Counted from the first letter of the stretch, positions 1 through 10,277 are shown. The stretch is 64,000 nt of DNA from Bacillota bacterium (GCA_016293805.1 JAEDDI010000001.1:93596-157595); one strand, 5' to 3'. The notes: generated by a model not told the origin, from the sequence alone. Translations and numbers: made by a program.

Positions 1-116
1 ATGTTGATGTATCTTCAAGTGAAATACGCGCAAGAGCTGCTGCCGGGCTTTCACTTGCAGGTCTTGTGAATCCGAAGGTAGAAAGGTACATCAATGAGCA
101 TGGACTGTATAGATAG
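1..116 (+). CDS. nadD: Nicotinate-nucleotide adenylyltransferase, C-terminal end (partial)
   Basis: Reading from base 3, the frame gives a 37-residue tail ending at a TAG at 114-116. It contains SSSEIRARAAAG and a final YINEHGLY, the usual C-terminal pattern of bacterial NadD, which adenylates nicotinate mononucleotide in NAD synthesis. The 5' part lies outside the window. The next gene, yqeK, starts inside this tail (23-base overlap), and nadD-yqeK-rsfS is a well-known Firmicutes order. Both the motif and the neighbours support the call. Confidence 0.8.
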   Translation, partial: VDVSSSEIRARAAAGLSLAGLVNPKVERYINEHGLYR

Positions 117-657
117 CTGTCTGAGATATATGGATGAGCACCTGAATGAGCACAGAAGAAACCATACGCTTGGAGTAAGGGAAACAGCACTGAAACTGGC
201 AGGAATATACGGTGCAGACAAAAACAAGGCAGAGGCTGCCGCGTTATTCCACGATATCGCAAAACCTCTCAGTCAGGAAGAAAGCGATGCGGAGGTAATA
301 AAATACGGGCTTCCCGCCTGTCTTATAGGCAACAGAAATCTGGCACACGGTCATATAGCAGCATGCTGGGCACGCGACAGATTCGGTGTGACAGATGAGG
401 AGGTGCTTGATGCTGTAAGATACCACACTTCTGCAAAGAAAAATATTCCTCTGCTGTCTAAGATAATATTTGTTGCAGACACAGTTGAACCGGGAAGAAC
501 ATATGCTGAAGCTGAAATGCTGAGAAACAGAGCATACGAAGACATAGACTGGGTGTACAGATATATTCTTCTATGGATGAGGGATGATTTAAAACGAAAG
601 GGAATTGAACCGGGAAGAGATACACTTGAAGCTATTAAGGAGGTAACTGATGAATAG
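94..657 (+). CDS. yqeK: HD-domain symmetrical Ap4A hydrolase, YqeK family
   Basis: A 187-residue HD-superfamily protein. His24 and the pair HD at 53-54 (ALFHDIAKP) are metal ligands of the HD fold; a further His lies in RYHTSAK. YqeK proteins split diadenosine tetraphosphate symmetrically to ADP in the cytoplasm. The ATG at 94 follows GAAAGG with ordinary spacing; a second ATG at 100 is possible. The gene overlaps nadD upstream and rsfS downstream, as in many Firmicutes. Length is normal for the family. Confidence 0.9.
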   Translation: MSMDCIDSCLRYMDEHLNEHRRNHTLGVRETALKLAGIYGADKNKAEAAALFHDIAKPLSQEESDAEVIKYGLPACLIGNRNLAHGHIAACWARDRFGVTDEEVLDAVRYHTSAKKNIPLLSKIIFVADTVEPGRTYAEAEMLRNRAYEDIDWVYRYILLWMRDDLKRKGIEPGRDTLEAIKEVTDE

Positions 658-994
658 CAAGGAAATGGCATTTTTCGCTGCAAGGAATCTGGATACAAAA
701 AAAGCTGAAGATGTTCAGATTATTGATATTGCGAATAAATCAGGTTTTGCAGACTATTTTGTAATGGCTAGTGCAGGAAGTGAACGTCAGCTTAAGGCAC
801 TGGTTGATGAAATTGAATTTGTATTCGAAAAAGAACAGGTTTTTGTTAAAAGAATAGAAGGAAAGCCTGGTTCCGGCTGGCTGCTTATGGACTATGGAGA
901 TATAATAATCAATGTATTCACAAGGGAGGCCCGCTCAAAATATAATGTTGAAAAGGTATGGGGTGACTGTGAAACAGTACCTTTTGAAGAATAA
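650..994 (+). CDS. rsfS: Ribosomal silencing factor RsfS
   Basis: A 114-residue RsfS/Iojap protein. These bind L14 on the 50S subunit and block subunit joining when nutrients run low. The core [13 protein letters not shown] and the later [17 protein letters not shown] are typical of the family. The gene overlaps the yqeK stop by 8 bases and has GGAGG about ten bases ahead of its ATG, so it is probably translated together with yqeK and leuS. Confidence 0.93.
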   Translation: MNSKEMAFFAARNLDTKKAEDVQIIDIANKSGFADYFVMASAGSERQLKALVDEIEFVFEKEQVFVKRIEGKPGSGWLLMDYGDIIINVFTREARSKYNVEKVWGDCETVPFEE

Positions 995-1011
995 TTGGAG
1001 GAATGGTCAAA

Positions 1012-3489
1012 ATGCAGGAAAGATATGATTTTCAAGCCATAGAAAAAAAATGGCAGAAGTACTGGAAGGATAACGAAACATTTAAGATGGAAGAAAAACC
1101 CGGACAGGAGAAGTACTACGTTCTTGAAATGTTCCCTTATCCGTCGGGTAAACTCCACATGGGTCATGTAAGAAACTACTCAATAGGAGATGTAGTAGCA
1201 AGATTCAAAAATATGGAAGGCAAAAATGTTCTTCATCCTATGGGATTTGATTCATTCGGTCTTCCGGCTGAGAATGCGGCTATAAAGCATGGAACAGCAC
1301 CTGATGTATGGACCTGGGACAACATACATGAGATGGAGAATCAGCTGTCTGAACTTGGACTTTCGTATGACTGGGACAGAGAAGTATGCACGTGTCATCC
1401 GGACTATTACAGATGGATGCAGTGGATATTCATACAGTTTTACAAGAAAGGGCTTGCTTACAAGAAAGAAAACCCTGTAAACTGGTGTCCGAGCTGTCAG
1501 ACAGTGCTTGCAAACGAGCAGGTTGTTGATGGAGAATGCGAAAGATGCGGAACTGCAGTAACAAAGAAAAACCTTTCACAGTGGTATTTCAAGATTACTG
1601 ATTATGCTGACAGACTTCTTGAGAATCTTGACAATGGAAAGCTTGACGGATGGCCCAACAAAGTCAAGGTGATGCAGAAGAACTGGATTGGTAAGTCAAC
1701 AGGATGTGAAGTTGATTTCAAAATCGTAGATGATGATCGTTTGATGAAGATTTATACAACAAGAGTGGATACATTATTCGGTGTTACATACATGGTAATG
1801 TCTCCTGAACATCCTTATGTGAATTCTCTTGTTGAAGGAACCGAATATGAGCAGCCTGTAAGAGAATACCAGGACAGATGCAATCATATGAGCGAAATAG
1901 AAAGAACTTCAACTTCAAACGAAAAGACAGGTGTGTTCATCGGAAGATATGCTGTAAATCCTGTTAACGGCAAAGAAGTTCCAATATATATTTCAGACTA
2001 TGTTCTTATGGGATATGGAACAGGCGCAATCATGGCAGTACCTGCTCACGATGAACGTGACTTTGCATTTGCCAAGAAATTCAACATTGAAATCATTCCT
2101 GTAGTAGATCCCGGCAATCCTGATATCGATATCAATAATCTGCAGGAAGCCTTTGTTGCAGAGGGGACAATGATTAATTCAGGCCGTTTCAACGGTATGA
2201 ACAACCGTGAAGCGATTGGAGAGTTTATCAAATGGGCTGAAGAAACAGGTATCGGCAAAGCCACTACCAACTACAGACTCAGAGACTGGCTTATCTCAAG
2301 ACAGAGATACTGGGGAACTCCTATTCCTATGATTTACTGTGAAAAGTGCGGCTGGGTCCCTGAAAAAGAAGAGAATCTTCCTGTTCTTCTGCCTGAAGAT
2401 ATAGAATTTACAGGCAAGGGAGAATCTCCAATAGCCACATCAAAGACATTTGTTGATACAGTATGTCCGGTTTGCGGTGCCCCTGCAAAGAGGGAAATCG
2501 ATACTATGGACACATTCCTTGATTCGTCATGGTATTTCCTTAGGTATTGCGATCCTAAGAATGAAAATGAACCTTTCTCAAGAGAGAAAACAGACTACTG
2601 GATGAATGTTGACCAGTACATCGGAGGAGTTGAGCATGCAATTCTTCATCTGATGTATGCGCGATTCTTCCAGATGGCTCTTCATGACCTGGGTCTTGTA
2701 AGAGATGAAGAACCGTTCAGGAACCTTCTCACTCAGGGAATGGTTAACAAAGACGGTAAAAAAATGAGTAAATCTCTGGGCAACGTTGTAAGTCCGGCTG
2801 AAATACTCGAAAAATACGGTGCTGATACTGCAAGGCTGTTTATTCTGTTTGCCGCACCTCCTGAAAAAGAACTTGACTGGTCAGATGCAGGAGTTGAAGG
2901 CTCGTTCAGATTCCTTAACAGAGTATACAGACTTGTATATGAAACAGTGAACAGATACGGATTCAAGTCATGCGATTTCAAAATCACAAACGATAATGAT
3001 AAGAATCTTAACTATATGGTTAACTACGCTATCAAAAAGGTTTCAGAAGATGCCGGCGGTAAATTCCAGTTCAACACTGCAATCAGCACTATTATGGAAT
3101 TAGTTAATGAGATGTATCGCTACAAAGAGCTTCCGGATGTAAACGAAGGCCTTCTTAACTATGCTGTTAAGAACCTGGTTCTCATTCTTTCACCATTTAC
3201 ACCTCATATCTGTGAAGAAATGTGGGAGTTCCTTGGAAACAGCACAAGTCTTTACAAGGAACACTGGCCGGAATTTGACGAAAGCGCTCTTGTAAAGGAT
3301 ACAGTAGAAATTGTTATCCAGATTAACGGCAAGGTTAAGGAAAAAATGCATGTTGCCAGCAATCTGGGAAGAGATGAGCTCGCAGCCGTTGTACAGGAAT
3401 CAGAAAAGTACAAGGCTCTTACAGACGGCAAACAGGTTGTCAAGGTAATTGCAGTGCCGGGTAAGCTTGTCAACGTCGTAGTAAAATAG
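1012..3489 (+). CDS. leuS: Leucyl-tRNA synthetase
   Basis: Class I synthetase charging tRNA-Leu, 825 residues. The HIGH-type motif is in [14 protein letters not shown] near the N-terminus and KMSKS is in [10 protein letters not shown]. An editing (CP1) domain lies between them, and there are CxxC pairs (CPSC, CERC, CEKC, CPVC) likely to bind zinc. An in-frame ATG at 1003 stands only one base after GGAGG (997-1001), too close for initiation. The ATG at 1012 is ten bases away and gives the usual MQERYDF start. No T-box leader exists; the gene follows rsfS after a short gap. Confidence 0.97.
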   Translation: MQERYDFQAIEKKWQKYWKDNETFKMEEKPGQEKYYVLEMFPYPSGKLHMGHVRNYSIGDVVARFKNMEGKNVLHPMGFDSFGLPAENAAIKHGTAPDVWTWDNIHEMENQLSELGLSYDWDREVCTCHPDYYRWMQWIFIQFYKKGLAYKKENPVNWCPSCQTVLANEQVVDGECERCGTAVTKKNLSQWYFKITDYADRLLENLDNGKLDGWPNKVKVMQKNWIGKSTGCEVDFKIVDDDRLMKIYTTRVDTLFGVTYMVMSPEHPYVNSLVEGTEYEQPVREYQDRCNHMSEIERTSTSNEKTGVFIGRYAVNPVNGKEVPIYISDYVLMGYGTGAIMAVPAHDERDFAFAKKFNIEIIPVVDPGNPDIDINNLQEAFVAEGTMINSGRFNGMNNREAIGEFIKWAEETGIGKATTNYRLRDWLISRQRYWGTPIPMIYCEKCGWVPEKEENLPVLLPEDIEFTGKGESPIATSKTFVDTVCPVCGAPAKREIDTMDTFLDSSWYFLRYCDPKNENEPFSREKTDYWMNVDQYIGGVEHAILHLMYARFFQMALHDLGLVRDEEPFRNLLTQGMVNKDGKKMSKSLGNVVSPAEILEKYGADTARLFILFAAPPEKELDWSDAGVEGSFRFLNRVYRLVYETVNRYGFKSCDFKITNDNDKNLNYMVNYAIKKVSEDAGGKFQFNTAISTIMELVNEMYRYKELPDVNEGLLNYAVKNLVLILSPFTPHICEEMWEFLGNSTSLYKEHWPEFDESALVKDTVEIVIQINGKVKEKMHVASNLGRDELAAVVQESEKYKALTDGKQVVKVIAVPGKLVNVVVK

Positions 3490-3509
3490 AGCTCTTTATG
3501 GAGTGATAT

Positions 3510-5189
3510 ATGAGAAAAAATACTAGAAGAAGGGAAACTCCGTCACTCCGCGTTATTCCTATAGGTGGACTCACCGAAATAGGTAAGAATCTTACAGTTC
3601 TTGAATTTCAGAATCAGATTCTTATAATTGACTGCGGAATGAGTTTCCCGGAAGATGAAATGTACGGAATAGATGTTGTGCTTCCGGACTTTTCATACCT
3701 TAAGAATCCTCAGAAGAAGATTAAAGGTATTATTCTTACACATGGTCACGAAGACCATATAGGTGCCATACCGTATCTTCTCAAGGAGATTAATGTTCCT
3801 GTATACGGAACAAGACTAACTCTCGGACTTGTTAAAAGCAAGCTGGATGAGCATGGTCTTACAGCCAGACTGAACACAATTAAACCGGGTGACAGATTCA
3901 GGCTTGGCATGTTTTCAGTTGAGACCATCAGAACTACCCATTCGATAGCCGATGCGGTATGCTATTTCATAGAAACTCCTGCAGGAAGTGTTTTCCATAC
4001 AGGAGATTTCAAGATAGACTATACACCTGTAGATGGTGAACCGATTAATTTCACAAAACTTGCGGAGATAGGCTCAAAAGGAGTAACGCTTCTCATGTCA
4101 GACAGCACTAATGCCATGAGACCGGGATTTACTGCTTCAGAAAGATTTGTAGGTGAAAAATTAACTGAGATATTTTCACAGGCAAAGAGCCGGATTATAG
4201 TTGCTACATTTTCATCAAATGTCCACAGACTGCAGAAGATAATTGATATTTCCGCAAAATACAACCGTAAAGTTGTAATATCGGGCAGATCCATGGAAAA
4301 CGTTGTAAGAATAGCAAGTGAACTGCATTATCTGAAGGCGCCGAAAGGAACAATTATAACGATTAATGAAGCCAACAGGCTTCCTGACAAGAAGGTAACA
4401 ATTATAACGACAGGAAGTCAGGGAGAACCCATGTCAGCTCTTGCCAGAATGGCCAAAAACGAGCATAAAAGCATTCAGATCAAAAAAGGTGACAAGGTTA
4501 TATTATCGTCAACTCCAGTACCGGGAAATGAAAAGACAGTCACTACCGTCATCAACACCTTAATAGAAAAAGGTGCAGATGTAATATATTCAGATATAGC
4601 AGAAACTCATGTTTCCGGTCATGCGAGACAGGAGGAGCTAAAAATAATGCTTTCGCTCATAAAGCCTAAGTTCTTTATGCCGGTTCACGGAGAAATAAGG
4701 CATCTTCTTGCTCACAAGCAGATTGCAGTAAATCTTGGAATGAAAGAAGATAGAATCTTCATAATGGAAAACGGCTGCATTCTTGATATGAACAGAAACA
4801 GAGCCCGCAAACTGTCCGAGAAGATTAAGGTAGAGGATGTTCTGGTCGACGGACTTGGTGTAGGTGATGTGGGAAGCATAGTTCTCAAGGACAGAAAACT
4901 TCTTTCAGAGGCAGGTCTTATTATCGCTGCCGCAGCCATAGACAGAAAAGCATGCAGGGTAGTATCCGGACCTGACATTATATCCAGAGGTTTTGTTTAT
5001 GTACGCGAGAATGAAGATTTAATCGATGAGGCGAGAATCGTTGTTGAGAATACACTTGAAAAATGCATGAAAAAGAACATGCGTGACTGGAACGCTATCA
5101 AACAGGCAGTTCGCGATGATCTCAGGGGGTTTATTTACCGTAAGACGGAGAGAAGTCCTGTAATACTGCCTATATTTTTGGAGGTATGA
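3510..5189 (+). CDS. rnjA: Ribonuclease J
   Basis: A 559-residue metallo-beta-lactamase/beta-CASP nuclease of mRNA turnover and rRNA 5' maturation. The zinc motif HGHEDHIGAIPY is near residue 80. TGDFKID, the beta-CASP HVSGHA and PVHGEIRH follow, and then the C-terminal domain. Length is typical for RNase J1/J2; I cannot tell which paralogue it represents. The downstream ylbF gene overlaps the stop region, linking two RNA-decay factors. Confidence 0.95.
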   Translation: MRKNTRRRETPSLRVIPIGGLTEIGKNLTVLEFQNQILIIDCGMSFPEDEMYGIDVVLPDFSYLKNPQKKIKGIILTHGHEDHIGAIPYLLKEINVPVYGTRLTLGLVKSKLDEHGLTARLNTIKPGDRFRLGMFSVETIRTTHSIADAVCYFIETPAGSVFHTGDFKIDYTPVDGEPINFTKLAEIGSKGVTLLMSDSTNAMRPGFTASERFVGEKLTEIFSQAKSRIIVATFSSNVHRLQKIIDISAKYNRKVVISGRSMENVVRIASELHYLKAPKGTIITINEANRLPDKKVTIITTGSQGEPMSALARMAKNEHKSIQIKKGDKVILSSTPVPGNEKTVTTVINTLIEKGADVIYSDIAETHVSGHARQEELKIMLSLIKPKFFMPVHGEIRHLLAHKQIAVNLGMKEDRIFIMENGCILDMNRNRARKLSEKIKVEDVLVDGLGVGDVGSIVLKDRKLLSEAGLIIAAAAIDRKACRVVSGPDIISRGFVYVRENEDLIDEARIVVENTLEKCMKKNMRDWNAIKQAVRDDLRGFIYRKTERSPVILPIFLEV

Positions 5190-5191
5190 AA

Positions 5192-5536
5192 ATGAATGTT
5201 TATGATCAGGCTCACAATCTTGCAAGAGCCATCAGAGAATGCGAAGAATACAGACAGTATGCAAAACAGAGAGATCTTGTAAATGCCAACCCGCAGCTGA
5301 AGAGCATGATAGATGATTTTCAGAAACAGCAGATTGCAATACAGGCGGCACAGATGGCAGGGGATGAGGTTTCTCCTGAGACAATGGGGCAGCTTCAGCA
5401 GAGCATGCAGATATTGATGACAGATCCCATTGCTGCTGAATACATTCAGTGCCAGATGAGATTTGCACTGATGATGCAGGATGTATTCGGTATTCTCAAT
5501 GAAGTCATTGAACCCGAAAAGGGCACGCTTCAGTAA
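5192..5536 (+). CDS. ylbF: YlbF/YmcA family RNA-processing regulator
   Basis: A 114-residue helical protein of the Com_YlbF family. In Bacillus, YlbF, YmcA and YaaT form the Y-complex that assists RNase Y in mRNA processing. The sequence has the typical short repeats of helix (ECEEYRQYAKQRDLV) and a Gln-rich middle. An ATG at 5186 overlapping rnjA is only one base after GGAGG (5180-5184); the ATG at 5192 has seven bases of spacing and is the better start. Placement directly behind rnjA fits a role in RNA decay. Confidence 0.85.
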   Translation: MNVYDQAHNLARAIRECEEYRQYAKQRDLVNANPQLKSMIDDFQKQQIAIQAAQMAGDEVSPETMGQLQQSMQILMTDPIAAEYIQCQMRFALMMQDVFGILNEVIEPEKGTLQ

Positions 5537-5539
5537 TAC

Positions 5540-5567
5540 TTGCAATAATTTCATTGTTTGGTATAAT
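5540..5567 (+). promoter_or_regulatory. Promoter for efp
   Basis: TTGCAA at 5540-5545, a 16-base spacer, and TATAAT at 5562-5567. TG at 5559-5560 makes an extended -10 element. It lies between ylbF and efp and leaves a leader of about 50 bases. Confidence 0.75.
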
Positions 5568-5622
5568 ATTATAGCGTGAAGTCAGATTTAACTTATAAGA
5601 TAATATAGAATGGAGAGATATC

Positions 5623-6186
5623 ATGATTTATGCAAGCGATTTTAGAAAAGGCATCACTTTTGAAATTAACGGAGAGCCTCATGTAGTGCTTGATTTCCAG
5701 CATGTTAAACCCGGTAAGGGTGCTGCTTTTGTAAGAACAAAATACAAGAACATTCTTTCAGGAGCAACAAGAGAAGAAGCTTTCAATCCTGACGACAAGT
5801 TTCCTAAGGCACACATCGAAACAAAGGTTATGCAGTATCTTTATTCAGATGGAGAACTTTACTACTTCATGGATCCTGAAACATATGATCAGATTCCGTT
5901 AAGCTTAGAACAGGTCGAAGAAGCTATGAAGTACTTAAGAGAAAATGATGAAGCTACAATCAAGTTCTACAAGGGAAATGCATTCATGGTAGAAGCTCCT
6001 AACTTTGTAGATCTTAAGATTATCGAGACTGAACCAGGCGTTAAGGGCAACACAGCAACAAATGTTACAAAGGCTGCCACAGTTGAGACCGGTGCAGTTA
6101 TTCAGGTTCCTATCTTCATCGAAGAAGGAGAAGTCATCCAGATTGATACTAGAACAGGCGAATATCTTGGAAGATCAAAGAAATAG
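5623..6186 (+). CDS. efp: Elongation factor P
   Basis: A 187-residue EF-P, which binds near the E site and relieves stalling at polyproline stretches. The N-terminal KOW-like domain carries the loop VKPGKGAAF with Lys32 at the position modified in many bacteria. Two OB domains follow, ending in the conserved [16 protein letters not shown]. No modification gene (epmA/B or ymfI type) is visible nearby. It has its own promoter and is followed by a terminator. Confidence 0.97.
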   Translation: MIYASDFRKGITFEINGEPHVVLDFQHVKPGKGAAFVRTKYKNILSGATREEAFNPDDKFPKAHIETKVMQYLYSDGELYYFMDPETYDQIPLSLEQVEEAMKYLRENDEATIKFYKGNAFMVEAPNFVDLKIIETEPGVKGNTATNVTKAATVETGAVIQVPIFIEEGEVIQIDTRTGEYLGRSKK

Positions 6187-6195
6187 TTTTTAACA

Positions 6196-6223
6196 GGGAC
6201 GCCATAAGCGTCCCGTTATTTTT
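6196..6223 (+). terminator. Intrinsic terminator after efp
   Basis: Perfect 7-bp stem GGGACGC (6196-6202) / GCGTCCC (6208-6214) with a 5-base loop, followed by GTTATTTTT. mltG begins shortly after it, so some read-through is likely. Confidence 0.75.
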
Positions 6224-6237
6224 GAGGTGATTCAGAG

Positions 6238-7251
6238 ATGAAAAAACTAATATCAGTACTTCTTGCTGCAGCTTTAATTCTTGCGGCTGGTTTTTTTGGA
6301 GTGACCGCATGGATTGGAGCACCGCTTGACAAAAACGATGATTCAGTCAGAATTGTATCTGTAAGTGAGGGAAGCGGCACATATGACATAGCGGTAGTTC
6401 TTGAAGAAAACGGGATAATTGACAATACTTCTTTTTTCAGAATCCTGTCAAAGCTAAAAAGGTATGACGGAAGATACATTGCCGGAGCGTATGAGCTTTC
6501 ACCTTCGATGAGCATGACGGAAATAATGAAAAAAATTGCATCAGGTGATACCGCAACTGAAAGCTTTACTGTTATCGAAGGGCAGACAGTAGAGAAGATA
6601 GCACACAATCTGGATGCAGCAGGTATTGTTGATTACGATGAATTCATGAATGAGGAGCAGCATGGCGTATTCGATTATGATTTCCTTGAAGGATGCGAAA
6701 ACTCAATGTACAGGCTTGAAGGTTTTCTTTATCCCGACACTTACCATTTTGATATGGGAACAGATGTTCATGATGTGATAGATATAATGCTGAAACGTTT
6801 TGATGAGGTTATATATTCTCAGTACAAAGACGTATCCTGCAAATACAGCTTCAGAGAAACTGTAATAATTGCATCTATAATACAGAGAGAAGCGGGCAGA
6901 AAAGAGGATATGGCTGACGTTTCATCCGTAATATACAACAGGCTCGATATTGGAATGGCACTTCAGATGGACTCAGTCGTATCATATATTCTTCAGGAGG
7001 ACAAGGTGGATCTGACATACAGCGATATCAATGTTGATTCAGATTACAATCCATATAAAAATACGGGACTTCCTCCAGGCCCGATATCAAGTCCCGGGCT
7101 TGATGCTGTTAAAGCAGCGTTTAATCCGAATGATACTGATTATCTTTATTTTGTATTAAGTGACAGACTTGACGGATCGACAAACTTTTCCTCTGATTAC
7201 AGTCAGTTTGAAAAAGATAAAAAAGCATATTATGATGCAAAGGATAAATAA
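6238..7251 (+). CDS. mltG: Endolytic murein transglycosylase MltG
   Basis: A 337-residue membrane-anchored YceG/MltG protein that cleaves nascent glycan strands and helps end peptidoglycan chains. An N-terminal helix (about residues 3-27) is the signal anchor. A LysM-like region follows, and the catalytic Glu is in IIQREAGRKED. The conserved YNPYKNTGLPPGPI block is present near the C-terminus. The gene is followed directly by trmR and trhP, the same order as yrrL-yrrM-yrrN/O in Bacillus. Confidence 0.94.
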   Translation: MKKLISVLLAAALILAAGFFGVTAWIGAPLDKNDDSVRIVSVSEGSGTYDIAVVLEENGIIDNTSFFRILSKLKRYDGRYIAGAYELSPSMSMTEIMKKIASGDTATESFTVIEGQTVEKIAHNLDAAGIVDYDEFMNEEQHGVFDYDFLEGCENSMYRLEGFLYPDTYHFDMGTDVHDVIDIMLKRFDEVIYSQYKDVSCKYSFRETVIIASIIQREAGRKEDMADVSSVIYNRLDIGMALQMDSVVSYILQEDKVDLTYSDINVDSDYNPYKNTGLPPGPISSPGLDAVKAAFNPNDTDYLYFVLSDRLDGSTNFSSDYSQFEKDKKAYYDAKDK

Positions 7252-7910
7252 TGGGAGAATATCAGAATATTATAAACGAAAGAGTTACTGACTATCTTAT
7301 ATCATGTTACCGTCCGTATAACGGGGAGCTGGCCGCTTTTCGTAAAAGAGCAGAAGAAGACAGAGTTCCTGTGATTCTTCCTGATGCAGAGACACTTATA
7401 CTTAACATCATCAGAATCATGAAACCCGAGCGGATTCTGGAAATCGGTACAGCTGTCGGATATTCCTCATGCTGTTTTGCAGAGGTTTCAGGGGTTCCTG
7501 TAGACACAGTTGAAAAAAAAGAATCCGTTGCAGTAACTGCCAGGGACAACATACGTGATATGGGGCTTCAAAACCTCATAACAGTATACACCGGCGATGG
7601 GGAAGAAGTTGTATGCGGTCTTGATCATACATACGACTTCATCTTTATTGATGCTGCCAAATCCCATTACAGGAGATTCTTTGATGCTGCTGTGTCTAAG
7701 GCAAAAGACGGTGCTGTCATAGTCTGTGACAATGTTCTTTTTAAAGCAAGAGTGGTTTCTGATGAATATGATCCGTCAGGAAAGTACAAAACAAATATAC
7801 GCAGGATGAGAGAGTTTATTGATTATCTTTTATCACTTGATTATGCCGATACCTCGCTGATACCTGCAGGTGACGGCCTTACAGTAACAGTTTTAAAACA
7901 CAGAGGGTAG
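7251..7910 (+). CDS. trmR: SAM-dependent O-methyltransferase, TrmR type
   Basis: A 219-residue class I methyltransferase of the COG4122 family. The SAM-binding motif is in ILEIGTAVGYSS and the DFIFIDAAKSHYRRF block matches the family's metal-binding site. In Bacillus the gene at this position (YrrM/TrmR) methylates 5-hydroxyuridine at the tRNA wobble position. The partner U32 protein lies 4 bases downstream, which supports that role. The start overlaps the mltG stop by one base. Confidence 0.82.
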   Translation: MGEYQNIINERVTDYLISCYRPYNGELAAFRKRAEEDRVPVILPDAETLILNIIRIMKPERILEIGTAVGYSSCCFAEVSGVPVDTVEKKESVAVTARDNIRDMGLQNLITVYTGDGEEVVCGLDHTYDFIFIDAAKSHYRRFFDAAVSKAKDGAVIVCDNVLFKARVVSDEYDPSGKYKTNIRRMREFIDYLLSLDYADTSLIPAGDGLTVTVLKHRG

Positions 7911-7914
7911 ATTT

Positions 7915-9138
7915 ATGAGAAAAATTGAGCTTCTTGCCCCTGCAGGCGATATTGAAAAACTTAAATTTGCAGTCGATTACGGTGCTGATGCCGTATACTT
8001 TGGCGGTGAGATGTTTTCACTTCGCGCAGGTGCAGGAAATCTTACTATCGAAGAAATACGTGAAGGCGTTGAATACTGTCATTCACATGGAGCAAGAGCG
8101 CATCTTGCACTTAACATATATGCGCATAATGAAGATATTCAGCCCCTGCGCGAGTATCTTCTTAAGATAAGGGATATTAAAATAGATGCTTTTATCATTT
8201 CAGATCCGGGTATTATCTGTCTTGTAAGAGAAATTATTCCGCGTGCGGAAATACATCTTTCTACACAGGCCAATACAACAAATTATCTCACCGCAAGATT
8301 CTGGTACGAACAGGGTGTTAAGAGAATAGTAACAGCCAGAGAACTAACATTTGATGAAATCATAGAAATGAGACAGAACATACCGGCGGGAATGGAGATG
8401 GAAAGCTTCGTACAGGGTGCTATGTGCATTTCGTATTCGGGAAGATGCCTTCTTTCAAACTATATGATTGAAAGGGACGCCAACAGAGGACAGTGTGCGC
8501 ATCCGTGCAGATGGAAATACAAGCTTGTTGAAGAAAAGAGACCTGGAGAATACTATCCTGTTGAAGAAGATGGACGGGGAACATATATACTTAATTCTAG
8601 AGACCTCTGCATGATAGAACATATTCCTCAGCTGATTGAAGCCGGAATAACATCATTCAAGATTGAAGGAAGAATGAAGAGCATCTTCTATGTTGCCAAC
8701 ATAGTGCGTGCATACAGGTACGCCATAGATTCATATCTGGCAGATCCTGAAAACTATCATTTTAATCCAAAATGGCTTGATGAGCTTAAAATGGCAAGTC
8801 ACAGAGAGTTCACCACCGGTTTTTACTTCGACAAGCCGACGAACAAGGATCAGAATTATCAGACAAGTGCATATACAAGAGACTACAGCTTCACCGGAAT
8901 AGTACTGGAATACAATGAAAAGACAAAGACAGCAGTAGTAGAGCAGCGTAACAAGATGAATATCGGTGATACAATCGAAGTGTTCGGTCCTGACTGCGAA
9001 GGATTCGAATTTGAACTAACATATATGCACGATGAAGATGACCAGCCGATAGAGTCGGCACCTCATCCACAGCAGATTCTGCATATAAAGTTTCCAAGGG
9101 AAGTAAAGAAAAACTATATGTTATGCAAACGCAAATAA
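7915..9138 (+). CDS. trhP: U32 peptidase-family tRNA hydroxylation protein
   Basis: A 407-residue U32 protein with the N-terminal pattern ELLAPAGDIEKLKFA and ADAVYFGG, the signature region (EGRMKS) and Cys residues (CISYSGRC, CAHPC) that may hold an iron-sulfur cluster. TrhP-type U32 proteins act in tRNA 5-hydroxyuridine formation. Adjacency to trmR, as in yrrM-yrrO, favours this over a protease or RlhA-type role. Bacillus has two such genes; only one is present here. Confidence 0.82.
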   Translation: MRKIELLAPAGDIEKLKFAVDYGADAVYFGGEMFSLRAGAGNLTIEEIREGVEYCHSHGARAHLALNIYAHNEDIQPLREYLLKIRDIKIDAFIISDPGIICLVREIIPRAEIHLSTQANTTNYLTARFWYEQGVKRIVTARELTFDEIIEMRQNIPAGMEMESFVQGAMCISYSGRCLLSNYMIERDANRGQCAHPCRWKYKLVEEKRPGEYYPVEEDGRGTYILNSRDLCMIEHIPQLIEAGITSFKIEGRMKSIFYVANIVRAYRYAIDSYLADPENYHFNPKWLDELKMASHREFTTGFYFDKPTNKDQNYQTSAYTRDYSFTGIVLEYNEKTKTAVVEQRNKMNIGDTIEVFGPDCEGFEFELTYMHDEDDQPIESAPHPQQILHIKFPREVKKNYMLCKRK

Positions 9139-9162
9139 AGATGCTCGACTGAGCATCTTTTT
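9137..9162. terminator. Bidirectional terminator between trhP and ansA
   Basis: Perfect 10-bp stem AAAGATGCTC / GAGCATCTTT with a 4-base loop at 9147-9150, flanked by an A-run and a T-run. It serves the two converging genes; its right edge touches the ansA stop. Confidence 0.85.
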
Positions 9163-10171
9163 ATAAATCCATCTCTCCTCTTATGTCTGTTTCCATGTAT
9201 GCTTTAATTTTCTCCTTCGGGTAGTCCTGGCTGAAAAGATAATACAGTTTTGTTACAGCAGCTTCTGTAGTCATATTGTAACCTGAAACCGCACCTGCCT
9301 TCTTAAGGCTTGAACTTGTCTCATATGCACCAAGTGATACCGAACCCTTTGCACACTGTGAACATACTGTAACAATTGTTCCCTTGTCAAAGGCCTTTTT
9401 TATGATATCAGGAAGTGATTCGTCATTTGATGGAATATTACCTGCACCAAAAGCCTCAAGCACTATACCTGAAAGACTTTCCGTCATTATATTCTCAAAC
9501 AGCGAAAACTGCATACCCGGAAAGAACTTGAGTACAGCAATTGGAATCTGTTTCAGCTCAGTAAGAAAAAGCTTGCCGCTGCCCGGTTTTCGCAGGGCAC
9601 TGTAGTTGTACCTTATGTCTATTCCTGCTGTAGCAAGCGGCGGACAGTTCGGAGAATCAAATGCAGCTATATCGTCTGCAGATACTTTTGTTGCCCGGTT
9701 TCCTCTGTATAGCTTTCCTCCGAAAAACAGGGCAACTTCATTGACAACGCCTTCTCCGGCGATAATCATCGAGCAGAGGATGTTGTCCTTCGCATCACTT
9801 CTGACTCTGCAAAGCGGTATCTGAGATCCGGTTATAATTACGGGTTTACTGAGATTTTCAAGTGAGAATGAAAGTGCTGAAGCTGTATACGCCATGGTAT
9901 CTGTACCATGAAGAACAACAAATCCGTCATAATCATCGTATCTTTGAGCTATTGCTCTGCCGATTTTTGTCCAGTGGGTCACATCAATATTAGATGAATC
10001 AAGAAGAGGATCAAATTCTATAATATCCCAGTCTGGAAGGGAATCATCTTCTTCATTGAGACTGCTGATCAGAATATCCCTGAAATAATCCTTTCTGGGA
10101 GCATATCCGTTTTCTGTAGGTACCATGCCGATGGTACCTCCTGTATATATGATGCAGATTTTCTTATCCAT
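9161..10171 (-). CDS. ansA: Type I (cytoplasmic) L-asparaginase
   Basis: A 336-residue asparaginase converting L-Asn to Asp and ammonia. The first catalytic Thr is in YTGGTIG (Thr13) and the second in HGTDTMAYTA (88-91 and on). No signal peptide is present, so it is cytoplasmic. A longer frame would start at 10198, but GGAGG followed by TATAAA lies just before the ATG at 10171, which also gives the usual MDKKICIIYTGG start. It stands alone and convergent to trhP. Confidence 0.94.
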   Translation of the reverse strand: MDKKICIIYTGGTIGMVPTENGYAPRKDYFRDILISSLNEEDDSLPDWDIIEFDPLLDSSNIDVTHWTKIGRAIAQRYDDYDGFVVLHGTDTMAYTASALSFSLENLSKPVIITGSQIPLCRVRSDAKDNILCSMIIAGEGVVNEVALFFGGKLYRGNRATKVSADDIAAFDSPNCPPLATAGIDIRYNYSALRKPGSGKLFLTELKQIPIAVLKFFPGMQFSLFENIMTESLSGIVLEAFGAGNIPSNDESLPDIIKKAFDKGTIVTVCSQCAKGSVSLGAYETSSSLKKAGAVSGYNMTTEAAVTKLYYLFSQDYPKEKIKAYMETDIRGEMDL

Positions 10172-10215
10172 TTTATACCTCCGCCGATATATTACCATAT
10201 ATTCGGTGAATAGTC

Positions 10216-10244
10216 TTGTATTAATTTATTATACAGATTAAAAT
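10216..10244 (+). promoter_or_regulatory. Promoter for the CBS/CorC gene
   Basis: TTGTAT at 10216-10221, a 17-base spacer and TAAAAT at 10239-10244 on the plus strand. On the opposite strand TATAAT at 10228-10233 may be the ansA -10 box, but I see no good -35 for it. The two would overlap. Confidence 0.5.
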
Positions 10245-10277
10245 GTATCTATATATACATATAGAAAGGATATAATT

